Assembly (NCBI RefSeq): GCF_947623445.1
Contig: NC_135240.1
Location: 22,196,001 to 22,260,000 of the forward strand
DNA from: Clavelina lepadiformis
Lineage: Eukaryota; Chordata; Ascidiacea; Aplousobranchia; Clavelinidae
DNA length: 64,000 nt
Direction: 5' to 3'
Shown here: piece by piece, positions 54,587-64,000 of the stretch
Numbering within the stretch: the stretch's first letter is position 1
Layout of the letters: every line of letters starts with the position of its first letter
Made by a program: the position numbers and the translations under genes
The notes under the pieces: model-generated
Told to the model about the DNA's origin: nothing
The model's input: the letters and a program-made list of their open reading frames with translations, nothing else
Databases searched by the model: none

Positions 54587-56044
54587 ATGGCGGATGACCT
54601 CGATGTTGAAGCAATGTTAGAAGCTCCTTTCAAGAAGGAAACGGAAAAAACTGAAGAAAAGTCCAAAAGTGAAAAGAAATCCCGGAAAAAGAGCCGTAGC
54701 AGAAGCCGCAGTCGAAGCAGGCGTCGACATCATAGAAGGTCCAGATCCAAAAGTCGTGATAGAAGTCGGTCAAGACATCACAGAAGAAGTCGCTCAAGGG
54801 AAAAACGACGTCGTCCTTCAAGAAGCAAGAGTCCAAGGAGACGTGAGCGCGAACGGAAACCGAAAACGCCAACTCCTCCTCCTAAACCTCGGTCACCTAG
54901 TCCTCCTGATCGTGATGCCAGGACTGTTTTTTGCATGCAACTTGCCCAGAGAATACGGACAAGGGATTTGGAAGAATTTTTTTCGGCTGTGGGTAAAGTT
55001 CGTGAAGTAAAACTTATTCAGGACAAGCATTCTAAAAGATCTAAGGGTATTGCATATGTTGAATTTAAAGATTTAGAATCCATTCCACTGGCTTTAGGTC
55101 TCTCAGGTCAAAAGATTTTAGGAGTGCCAATTGTTGTTCAACCCACTCAGTCTGAAAAAAACAAGGTTGCTGCTGCACAGTTAACTTTGCAGAAAGCAGC
55201 TCAGGGCCCAACTAAGCTATATGTTGGTGGGCTCCATGAAAATATCACTGAAGATATGTTAAAAGGAATATTTTCTCCATTTGGCAGGATTGAGCAAGTA
55301 CAAATAATTAAAGATGCTGACACGAGTGTATCAAAGGGATATGCATTCATCACTTTCGCAGAAGCAGATAATGCCAAAAGAGCACTGGATCAGTTAAATG
55401 GGTTTGAAATTGCTGGAAAGGCTATCAAGTTAAATACTGTTGGACACACTACTGATTTTAATGCCTTTGCTGCTTTGGCAAATGGGCCATCATTTCTTGA
55501 TAACGATGCTGTAGAACGTGCTGGCATTGACCTTGGAACTACTGGTCGTCTTCAGCTTATGGCAAAGCTGGCCGAAGGAACAGGTTTAGAAGTTCCTTCA
55601 GCTGCCCAGCAAGCACTTTGGCTTGGGCAGTCCATGGGTTTAGGTCTTCCATCTGGCCCACCTGCAGCCAATGCCGGAGCTGGAGGAGGAGGAACAGGAG
55701 GAGCTAATCCTCCAATAGCCACAACATGTTTCCAGCTGTCAAATATGTTCGATCCCGGCAAAGAATCTGGCACTGGTTGGGATGTGGAAATCAAGGATGA
55801 TGTCATTGAAGAGTGTCAGCGTCATGGCATTGTACTTCATGTGTATGTCGATAAACAGTCCCAAGGCAATGTTTACGTAAAGTGTGACAGTCTTGAAGCA
55901 GCTGCAAAGTCAGTGTCAGCCTTGCATGGCCGTTACTTTGCAGGAAATATGATTACTGCTGCTTATGTACCAGTTGTTAATTACCATTCCCTGTTTCCTG
56001 AAGCGGCATATGCAAATCAGCCACTTAAACCGACAAATCGTTGA
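54587..56044 (+). CDS. RBM39: RBM39-like (CAPER) splicing factor, single-exon reading frame
   Basis: One uninterrupted frame of 485 aa. An in-frame TGA at 54560-54562 lies before the ATG, so the start is the first possible. The N-terminus MADDLDVEAMLEAP matches vertebrate RBM39. Domains in order: an Arg/Ser-rich region (about 20-105), RRM1 after RDARTVFCMQLAQRIR (about 113-190), RRM2 from KLYVGGLHENITEDML (about 210-285), the block ERAGIDLGTTGRLQLMAKLA, a Gly-rich linker, and a C-terminal U2AF-homology RRM ending in HGRYFAGNMITAAYVP. The usual length is about 520-530 aa. The family binds U2AF65/SF3B1-type partners in splicing and acts as a nuclear receptor coactivator. RBM39 genes normally have many introns and all other genes here are split, so this copy may be an old retrogene. 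The frame is intact and looks functional. Confidence 0.93.
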   Translation: MADDLDVEAMLEAPFKKETEKTEEKSKSEKKSRKKSRSRSRSRSRRRHHRRSRSKSRDRSRSRHHRRSRSREKRRRPSRSKSPRRRERERKPKTPTPPPKPRSPSPPDRDARTVFCMQLAQRIRTRDLEEFFSAVGKVREVKLIQDKHSKRSKGIAYVEFKDLESIPLALGLSGQKILGVPIVVQPTQSEKNKVAAAQLTLQKAAQGPTKLYVGGLHENITEDMLKGIFSPFGRIEQVQIIKDADTSVSKGYAFITFAEADNAKRALDQLNGFEIAGKAIKLNTVGHTTDFNAFAALANGPSFLDNDAVERAGIDLGTTGRLQLMAKLAEGTGLEVPSAAQQALWLGQSMGLGLPSGPPAANAGAGGGGTGGANPPIATTCFQLSNMFDPGKESGTGWDVEIKDDVIEECQRHGIVLHVYVDKQSQGNVYVKCDSLEAAAKSVSALHGRYFAGNMITAAYVPVVNYHSLFPEAAYANQPLKPTNR

Positions 56045-56094
56045 GGCTCTTCCAGCATAAATTGTGTTAAATACACATGTCTTGACTGAGAAGT

Positions 56095-56100
56095 AATAAA
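56095..56100 (+). terminator. Candidate poly(A) signal of the RBM39-like gene
   Basis: AATAAA about 50 bases after the stop codon. The short distance gives a compact 3' UTR. Confidence 0.5.
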
Positions 56101-58700
56101 TGAACCTGTAAATAATTTGTTTTCTGCCATGTTTTAAGAGTTTATTCAAGTACTTGAGTTCAAAGTTAGTCCTCTATGGTTTTACACAACATCTTAAAGA
56201 CCATAGCTTTGACATTCTGGACATTGGTTTTATAATACAATACTTTTTTGTATGTTACATACTGGTTGATGCTTGTATAAACATAATGAACATAGAATCT
56301 TTTTCCATTGAACAGGAGTTCATATTATGTTGATGACGCTTTGTAAATTTATAGCTTATTTGTCAGCATCCCTGAATTTTGTTGTATCCCTGTACTGTAT
56401 GTTTTTAAATGGAATTCGTATAAAATCAAGTACGTAAAAATCTAATTGGTTAAGAGAAGTTTTGCAACTAATAACAATGTTTTATCATTTGTGGTTATTT
56501 TTTGTTGTGCTCCAACGGAAGTAATACGAGTTTTAATTTCTAAACATTTGTTTGGCTGCAGTTTTCCAAATCTGATTTGCAGAATTAAAAATCTCATTAG
56601 AACACTCCCTTGTCTCAAGAGTTGCGCAGAACATAGCTTTGTCATGCAGGGTATTGAACTAAAGATAGAATAGCATGTTTGCATAAAACTGTTAACATCA
56701 CTGATACTGATTAGCATAGCTTTTGCATAAGTTGAAAATTTTTACCATGATCCTTACTTCATCACTTTTTAAAGTCATTTTCCCCATCATTAATTTGATT
56801 ACATGAATTATTGATTTTTTCTTAAACTTTGCGAAGAACATTTTCAAAAACTGAAATAGCAAATGCTGGTCCATCGTATTATGAACAATACTAATCTCAA
56901 AAACAGAATAATATAGTTAGATCAAATTAGGCAGATAATGAATACAGATTTAGCACTTTATATTCTGCTTACTTAACGCTAACTTATTTTGGCACGTGCA
57001 GGTATGTTGTATACTTTTTGTTGAAGACTGATTGAGCTTAAGTACATTTCTTCAACATGCCTAATTTTAGCAAACAAGGGTTATGCTTTCCCAGTTTGTT
57101 CCTGGAACGTAGTAGCTAGATAGGACATGTATTTGCTTTAATTATAAAGACTTCACTTAATTTTAACGAGTATTTGTCTTTACAGCACTTTATGATCTAC
57201 AGTACATTCCTACCTTTCAGTTGGCGTAGTTAAAAAAATAGTAGGTCCGCATTAACAACACTCGGCCGCAACAAGAATAGCTAGTTAATTTTCCATTCCA
57301 TACAAAATAAACTATTTTTATTGTGTTTCCAATGCATTTTTTCACAGTACTGTGGAAAGCTTGATTTTAGGTGAATGTGCTAACTAGTGAGGAAAAGTTT
57401 GTTTATTAAGTTAATGCAGAAAGAGAAAGACCCTGAGCAGTTCCAAAACGTAGATTGCTCTCTGGCCTCAGCTCATTTTCTTGTATTCGTTCCGTACTCC
57501 TTTTGTGTGCAGTGAGGCCCACGCATGTACTCTCTAACGCAAATCAAGAAATCACAATGGTAAAAATATGCTGAAAAGTTACTTGGCAGTAAAACATTGT
57601 AAAAGCAACGAAAAACGCGTTAAAGACAATGAGGAGTTTTAACATCAATTTTCCAAGGGCAAAATCATTGATTTAGCCAAAGGTTATAGCTAAAGAGTCT
57701 TGTTTGTTATATAACTGAATTGCCCAAGACTTGTCACCTGAGTTTTGGGAAAGCGCAGGAGTGTTAGCCTAAGCTCACACCAGTATACGTTTATACTAGC
57801 ATTGTTCAATCAGATAAAATATCTTTTCATAGACCAATTCGTAAATCCCATTTGATAAGTTTTAGATTTTCGCACTGTTAATGCAAACATAAAGTTGTTC
57901 AATTCTGTGTTTATGACATGAGGTCATGTAACTAAAATGGATGAATTTTGGTGTATCGATAATGTTGTACAAGGCTGGATGTCAACTTAAGTTGAGACGT
58001 GATCTGTGATTAAACCACTTCAAAAAAAAGTACGTAGAGTTATAAAGATTGTCCTGGCAGGTTCGAGACGATTGTGTTGGTAAATAAATTTCTGCATCAT
58101 CAAACTATCGACAGTGACCGAGATGATTAAACGTAATGGTACCTACCAGACTACTCTCTTAAACCCGTTCCAGTTCCAGGTGGCCTGCCAAATGGCGATA
58201 GTTAGATTGTACAGCTTCTGTATGCTTCAGAGTGTTGCTAGACCTTCGATATGCCAATCTTTTGCGCTAGCCTTCTTTTGTGAAAACTTGCTTGCTATCT
58301 GTTTCTAAAAAGTTCTTCACTGTTGGTTTGCAGAAGTAATAGCAACACGGTAGATTGTATCAGAGGTTATACATACCAAATGTGTTGACATGTTTACGAA
58401 ATTACTTTGAAAATGTTCATACAACAGGCTACTTCAAGTTGACTGGGTAGGAGATCAAATATATTTCTAGTGGATATTTTACAAGACAAACTATCTGTAT
58501 ACCACGTTAATGACAAAGCCGTCCCGTAGGCGTAGTCTACTAGGCTGTGGGAATCTCACTTAATCAACAAAGGCATTTGTGAAAATATTGCAGTAAGTGT
58601 TTTGGTGGTGCGAAATGCAGGATATCTAAAGATTAATCCAAATCTTGCTTTACTCTGGCGAAATAAGTGATTAAAATACAAATACTCGAAGTATCCTACT
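56101..58700. other. Intergenic DNA between the RBM39-like and PCGF genes
   Basis: No exon or repeat with clear ends was seen. The open frames at 56446-56673 and 58114-58308 have no splice partners or family resemblance. CpG becomes frequent from about 58.7 kb, next to the PCGF start. Confidence 0.45.
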
Positions 58701-59110
58701 ACGTCGGTAAACATATATACTTATCTCTTTAACAACGTCGATCCAAGTGTGCCAAGACTGGCTATGTCGTCGCTTATAGTTCAACGATTAAAGAACCGTT
58801 GCATTACTAATTTCGAGTTCTATGACACGACGTTTTCCATCTATCATATTATTGTGCGTATCACTGAAAAAGAACAACGTGCGGACGTTGTTTGTGACAT
58901 CTGTTTTATCATCTGAAGCTTCAAGATGTCTGACATCACATCACCATTTAAGGAGTTTATGGATCAGTATGCTATTCAGCATGGCGACAGTGAAAGTCGT
59001 TACTTTACCAAGAGTCAAATATACACTGCCTTTCGCACGTTTTTGTCTCGAACGCGACCCAACGAAAGAGGTGGGTTTTAACAACATTGCAATTCTTTGC
59101 AAACGTTAAG
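58700..59110 (+). promoter_or_regulatory. CpG-rich patch at the PCGF start
   Basis: CpG is frequent from about 58.7 kb through exon 1 and then nearly absent across the rest of the gene. This is the pattern expected for an unmethylated promoter ahead of a methylated gene body. The location fits the transcription start of the PCGF gene. Confidence 0.4.
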
Positions 59111-60704
59111 TGGATTGCTACGTTCGTTACGTAAGCGAATACATTAACTTCATGCTAGTATCAACAATACTACATTTTATTAGTTTGTTTCCATTGGCAG
59201 TATGCATGGACTATCAAATATTTTGCATTGAATTTAACGAAGAAGTAGAAAAACGTGGAGTGAACAAGGAAACATCTGAGAAAGTAACATACTATAAACT
59301 TTTCAAAAATTCATTCCAAGCGGATATAAATCAACAGAGGGAGGTAATCCTATGACTTCATTGATAAAACGTTGCTATACAGGCACCACACTTGTTGCTG
59401 CACAATTTGTAAGCTATTGTTTTTGCAGACAGAAGTTAATGACACTCTCAACATTTCTGCTAGAGCACTTAATATCCATCTCTGCTGCAAATTGTGTTGT
59501 GGTTACTTGGTTGATGCAACAACAATTACAGAATGCTTACATTCATGTGAGTAATGGAAACATGTCACATTAACAGTGGTTACCCATGTTTTTACAACCA
59601 TATTAGTCTATCTTTATATTACTTTGTGTAGTATGACTTTCAGTCATTATGTTATGAATTTCTTTTTTAGTTTGCAAGAGTTGCATTGTGCAGTATTTTC
59701 AGACTGAAAATTCGTGCCCTGTTTGTCAAGTTTTGGTGCACAATACCAATCCACTAGCTTCTTTGAAGCAGGACAATGTTTTACAAGACATTGTCAACAA
59801 AGTACTTCCAGGAGTTTCAAAACGTAACAAGATTGCATTCCGTTTTTGCTGATTAAACAACAGTAAAAGCAATGATCACATTGCTACATGTATTACAACT
59901 TTAGATGAAGCAGAGCGGTTTTCATCTTTCCAAGAAGTTGCTGTAAAGAAGTCTAAAGTTTCCCCCGAATGTGCTCACTCATCTAAACCAAGGAATCCGT
60001 TTGTTTTTACTTCTTTGTATATTGAGTGGGTGGGGCCTGAATCATGCACAGTGGAAGCAGAGGTATGAGAAATAGCAGGACAATGTTATGTCATTAGCAT
60101 CATATCGTCTGTCTGTTTCTTGGTGGTGTTGATTAAATCATACAAAATGATTTTAGGACTTGAAAGGCAAACACTATAGGGTATGTGATCGGGCATTGAT
60201 TGGTCATGTATGTCAGTTAGTTGTTGAACAACTTGGCTATGTGGACAGGTAAGTGGGCATGACTCTCAAATAGCCACCAAATATGAGTTTTTTACATCTT
60301 AATTACTATTAATCATGTTGCAGTACTAACAAACCAACAATGAATTGTGTGCTAACCTGTGGAGGAATAGTTTTGCCACCAATAATTCCACTAGCAGCTG
60401 TTGTAAAACACGAGTTGAATTTTGAAATGAAAGTGAGTAAATATGTATGTATACCGTATCAATATGGGAAGCTTATCATGTTGTATTTGTGAATTAAATT
60501 ATTTACTATGTAATTACTTAAGTACTGGGGATTCTATCTCAATTTCTAAAATTTTGCAGTTACTGTTTTTGAACAAAATACAATAGCAAACATAGAATGT
60601 GAAACAGAAAAAAATAAGATGAATGCTGTCATCAACACTTGTTGTTTTAAAATTCATAGGATGGAGCCATTTATCTCAAATATGACATACAACCATTCAA
60701 ATAA
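58926..60704 (+). CDS. Polycomb group RING finger (PCGF) protein with N-terminal extension
   Basis: Eight exons: 58926-59070, 59201-59343, 59429-59546, 59671-59823, 59905-60062, 60157-60248, 60324-60432, 60660-60704. They join in frame to 320 aa. An in-frame TGA 12 bases before the ATG supports this start. The RING finger (about 114-154) has the C3HC4 order: CKLC, [10 protein letters not shown], CPVC. The [20 protein letters not shown] stretch is typical of PCGF1-6/BMI1. A RAWUL-like C-terminal half follows (FVFTSLYIEWVG to the end IYLKYDIQPFK). The family partners RING1/2 in PRC1, which ubiquitylates histone H2A. In other PCGF proteins the RING lies near the N-terminus; here about 96 residues precede it, with words such as FTKSQIYTAFRTFL and VTYYKLFKNSF, of unknown identity. 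Which PCGF number it represents is unclear. Confidence 0.87.
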
Positions 60705-60736
60705 ATCCAACCTCGTGAGGATATTCTTTTCCAATC

Positions 60737-60742
60737 AATAAA
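60737..60742 (+). terminator. Candidate poly(A) signal of the PCGF gene
   Basis: AATAAA about 33 bases after the PCGF stop codon. Confidence 0.5.
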
Positions 60743-60812
60743 CTATCTGAAGAGGCAATCATGTCTGTATTGTACATTTACAATCTGCACCATTTTTGCT
60801 GTACATCAAATC

Positions 60813-61135
60813 TAGAGGTGGGCAGATGGCGGTACTTTTTTGGTTCTACAACAATTGGTACTTTAAGATACCGAAATACCTTTTCAAGAAACTTTAGTCA
60901 GTCCTGGTACAGCTAAAATGATCATTTGAAGGTTTTGAGAAGTATGTTTATCAAAAGTTCATTTTCATTAAACCTTGACGCTAGTTGTAGCATTGATTGC
61001 CTTTTTTAATTTGGAAATGTTTAATAAAGTCCTAAGGTCAGCTATATTTTGACCTGGTAACCTGTAGCTTGGTCAAATGAGAGCAGCAGGATCTGCTATA
61101 CAATGCAATGTACCAATACAGACTACCCAGCCCTA
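60813..61135. mobile_element. Probable hAT-type miniature element, 323 bp
   Basis: The left end is TAGAGGTGGGCAGATGGCGG. The right end, read on the other strand, is TAGGGCTGGGTAGTCTG. The inside carries GGTACTTT and GATACCGAAATACC words. The flanks ATCAAATC and ATCATGTC agree at 6 of 8 bases, so the target duplication has decayed. Confidence 0.55.
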
Positions 61136-61704
61136 ATCATGTCAAAGCATGAATAGCCATTGGTATGTATTCTAGACATGGAATGTTTTAACGAAAGCTA
61201 CCTCATGTTTGGGTAGAAAATGCACTTAGTAAGTATCATTTAAGAATTTTAGGTTGTTTAGTATGAATACCAAATTTAAAGCCTGGTCCAGGTTTTTTAT
61301 TAAACATTTCCAACAATAAAGTGTTGATGATCTGTGTTTCATTGCATGCTATTTTATTAGGGTAAATGCGATTATTGAGAAATAAACTTTACACTATAGT
61401 TATCACAATGTTGCTAGGTTCTGACATTAAGCAAATTTACCTAAGTAATCGCATATGTCAAGGCAATCACATGGCAGTACAAACCAAAATAGCTTTTATG
61501 GCCGATACTCATTGTTAGTATGATGCTCATAATATTGGCTGATACATTCGGGCAGAACAATAAAAGAACAGATAAATATTGCCAGTGTTAAAACTTTGGT
61601 TAGCTTGCAGATGCCTAAGGACATAAAAGGTATCCACTGACACAATTTTTCTTCAAAAATATTTTTCCAATGTAACGATTTTATGGAAAAACCATAGGTT
61701 AGTA

Positions 61705-61890
61705 CAGTGGTTCTCAACCGGGGTGCCATTTACGTTTCGCAAGTTATTGCACACTAATCACTAGTCCAGGAAAAGGATTGCAAAAATTATTTTTATTTAA
61801 TACAGAAACTTTTTGGTTTGACTGTGGGTGTCGCCAAATCTTTTGCTTGTTTGCAGGGTGCCATCAGCCAAAAAAGGTTGAGAACCACTG
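61705..61890. mobile_element. hAT-type non-autonomous element, 186 bp
   Basis: A perfect 8-base duplication, GGTTAGTA, occurs at 61697-61704 and 61891-61898. The ends are CAGTGGTTCTCAACCGGGGT and its near inverse AAAAAGGTTGAGAACCACTG. It shares the end sequence with the element at 50630-50929 but differs inside. Confidence 0.88.
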
Positions 61891-62209
61891 GGTTAGTAGA
61901 AAATGTTATTACACTGAATCACTAGCACATTAAACACATATTTGCATATATTTTCACAGTGTACAACCAGTCCTACAAATATTAACAAACATAAAAGCAA
62001 GAAACATTACGGTGAAAAAATTGCCCAAAGCAGGTATTTTTCTTTGTGTAAAAACTTCTGGCAAAGAAACGAGATATTCCGGGAATTTTCAGAAACTAGT
62101 TATTTCTGGCTGGTTTAACAGAACGGTTGGGTATTGACTTATATGTGTCCAACATCACTTTCATGTTATACTTTATCATCTGCACAATAAAAATAGTGTC
62201 AACGATTCT

Positions 62210-62609
62210 TTAAGAATTAAGATTTTTGCGTTTCAATATCTCACCATGATACCACCATCTAGTGTTCTTGGGGTTGCTACTGCAAGTTCTTATATAAAAC
62301 GCATTATCAGGAGGACGTTTCTGCAAGCAAAAAACAAAAGAAAAAATTGAAGGGTTTGTACAAGAAAGTCGGTTTACCTTTAGAAAGATATGGAACCACT
62401 GGACTGATGACCATTTTCCAAGAAATAAATACGAAAAGAGTACTGGTGCTCACCTTTTCAGTACAACTACTGAGCATCGACAAGATACTAAGGCAAACAG
62501 ATTCCACAGATAATGCTGGACTCCAATCATCTGTTAAGATTGACAGACAAATGTGTCCATTGCTATAAACATGAGGGTGTTCTGGAATATGGTCTCCCAC
62601 AAACATAAC
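62210..62609 (-). CDS. UBE2W: Ubiquitin-conjugating enzyme E2 W, last two exons
   Basis: Exon 62609-62454 (52 codons) follows a TTGTTTTAG acceptor. Exon 62320-62210 (37 codons with stop) follows a TTTTGCTTGCAG acceptor. Both are phase 0. Together they encode 88 residues, beginning [20 protein letters not shown]. The catalytic Cys lies in [18 protein letters not shown]. The second exon begins [16 protein letters not shown]2W attaches ubiquitin to protein N-termini and works with several RING ligases. The human protein ends WWYHDDTC; here the tail is [15 protein letters not shown], so the last residues differ. The first 60 or so residues (the MQKRLQKEL-type start) must be encoded by exons beyond 62610. 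I found none up to the right edge of the window, so the gene is partial here. Confidence 0.93.
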
Positions 62610-64000
62610 CTAAAACAAAACTGTGTTTAGAGCGACGTTAATATGGGGGAGGAATATTAAAAACCTTCGACTATTCACAGAAATCCCTTAAATTCTTGTC
62701 AACTGTTTGAGTTCAAACTATGGTATGGACCTCAATCAATTTTAATACCAGTGGTATGACTGGGGTAGAGTTGAGCTGCATTTTTTTTTCAACCAAGTGA
62801 TTGCAATAAGTGCAACAAAGTTGGTATAACATTGTGTTTATCTGAAAAACTAACATGTTTTAAACAATGTTTGTTGTTCATCAGAGCATAACATCAATAA
62901 TGTATGGAAACAGTTGATTTTAAGCATCATGGCGTATAGGAAAAAACAACAAATGTGTCGAATTGATATACTGTACAATAAGTGTGGTACTGTATTTCGG
63001 AGTTCATTAAATTTTGAGGAAGCAACATTTTCAATTGCCTTTTTCTGAAGTATTAATATATACCAGTTATTATTGAGAATCTTTAAACTTTGGATTCGGG
63101 AAAATCTGTAAAACATAAATCGCATTCTTAGTGATCAGTAGGCTCGAAGTCCCAATTTTGAATGTGCTTTATCAAAATGAGAGTTTGTTGTTGTGTTCCT
63201 CAATTCTGACTAAATTTGGTACATAGAACATGAGTTGTACGAAAAGCAACAAGCCTTGAATTTATTATAACTACTCTGATGAATTTTTCATCTTAGAAGA
63301 GTTTTTGTATTAACTTTGCTAAGTGCGTCATTAAAAACACATCAGCTCTGCGAAACCAGGGTGCAGAACCCAATGACATTGCTCCTGCCTGATCGCCATT
63401 GCAACAATTCACGATTCACATAATAAACTTCTGTATTCATTAGGGATGTACCGCGAGGAAGATTATTCGGGTTCATGCGAACCCGAATATCATGAAGGTC
63501 AACACGAACGAATCCCGAATCTAATCGTATTAGAACCAAACAGTAAAATTTCCTCCAAAAGTTGTCAAGTCTTGCTTCTAAAATGACATAATCAATAAAC
63601 AAATCGATTTCTTTCACAAAATAGTGTTTACAAAAATGATCGAAAAAGCAAAATCGTTAGGAAAACGACCTTCATTGTAAGTACTGCTGACTCTAGTTTA
63701 GCATTGTCGGGAAACTAGATCATCATTTTTTACGAAAATCAGTAAATTTATAAGTAATATTGTGTTTGGGTTCGCCATTGTTGGTATTCGTGTTCGGCCG
63801 AATCTTGCATAAAGGCGATATTCGGCGAATCTATTTGCGTTTGGGTTCGTATCGGCCCATCCCTAGTATTCATCAGCAGTTCCTTATATTTGATGACTGT
63901 GGTGTTTGAGATGTTTTTGAAGATAAAAAAAAACTTTTTCACACCTCTATGCTTTGCCTTTGGTAATAGCATCATAGAGGCTGCATGACCTCAAAATAAC
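62610..64000. other. UBE2W intron or upstream region at the right edge
   Basis: Expected to be intron of the minus-strand UBE2W gene. A search by eye for codons of the conserved YPFDSPQ end of the preceding exon found none. The stretch contains a hAT-type element at 63441-63865. The other open frames are short and isolated. Confidence 0.45.
63441..63865. mobile_element. hAT-type non-autonomous element, 425 bp
   Basis: A perfect 8-base duplication, GTATTCAT, occurs at 63433-63440 and 63866-63873. The left end is TAGGGATGTACCGCGAGG; the right end read inversely is TAGGGATGGGCCGATACG. The inside has repeated GGGTTCG/CGAACCC and CCGAAT words in both orientations, giving it strong secondary-structure potential. 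No transposase. Confidence 0.85.

Noticed and set aside
59372..59554. Alternative open frame across the PCGF RING exon
   Set aside because: It is the correct RING frame extended into the flanking introns; the true exon is 59429-59546.

Overview
The window is eukaryotic nuclear DNA. It is AT-rich, its genes are split by many short introns (mostly 70-600 bp) with GT-AG borders, and the protein families are animal ones. Two neuro-muscular genes (a synaptotagmin-1-type protein and a striated-type muscle myosin heavy chain) sit beside metazoan tubby, RBM39, Polycomb RING (PCGF) and UBE2W genes. The gene set, compact introns, small non-autonomous DNA transposons and patchy CpG content fit an invertebrate deuterostome. 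An ascidian tunicate is my best guess, but this is inference and I cannot name the species.

Layout. 1-2.85 kb: exons of an unidentified minus-strand gene. 2.9-11.6 kb: non-coding, with small repeats. 11.68-16.11 kb (+): synaptotagmin-1-like gene, 9 coding exons, complete (403 aa). 19.36-31.94 kb (+): sarcomeric-type myosin heavy chain, 42 coding exons, complete (about 1,951 aa). 35.2-48.4 kb (+): tubby/TULP gene with conserved N-terminal and C-terminal parts and an unusual central block of three phase-compatible exons adding 509 codons, plus a 47-codon cassette exon. 48.4-54.5 kb: intergenic, with two hAT-type miniature elements. 54.59-56.04 kb (+): RBM39-like splicing factor in one uninterrupted reading frame. 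58.93-60.70 kb (+): PCGF-family Polycomb RING gene, 8 exons, with an atypical N-terminal extension. 60.8-61.9 kb: two hAT-type miniature elements. 62.21-62.61 kb (-): the last two exons of UBE2W, whose 5' exons are not in the window. 63.44-63.87 kb: another hAT-type element.

The genes are independent transcription units, with no operon and no bacterial or CRISPR-like system. For each of the five main genes I joined the exons by hand, and every junction keeps frame. The most interesting signals are the expanded tubby gene, the intronless RBM39, the PCGF N-terminal extension, several miniature transposons with 8-bp target duplications, a pair of roughly 100-bp inverted-repeat elements carrying a CRE-like core, and a mosaic of CpG-rich and CpG-poor blocks that breaks inside the tubby gene. 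All of this comes from reading by eye; no alignment or database search was run.
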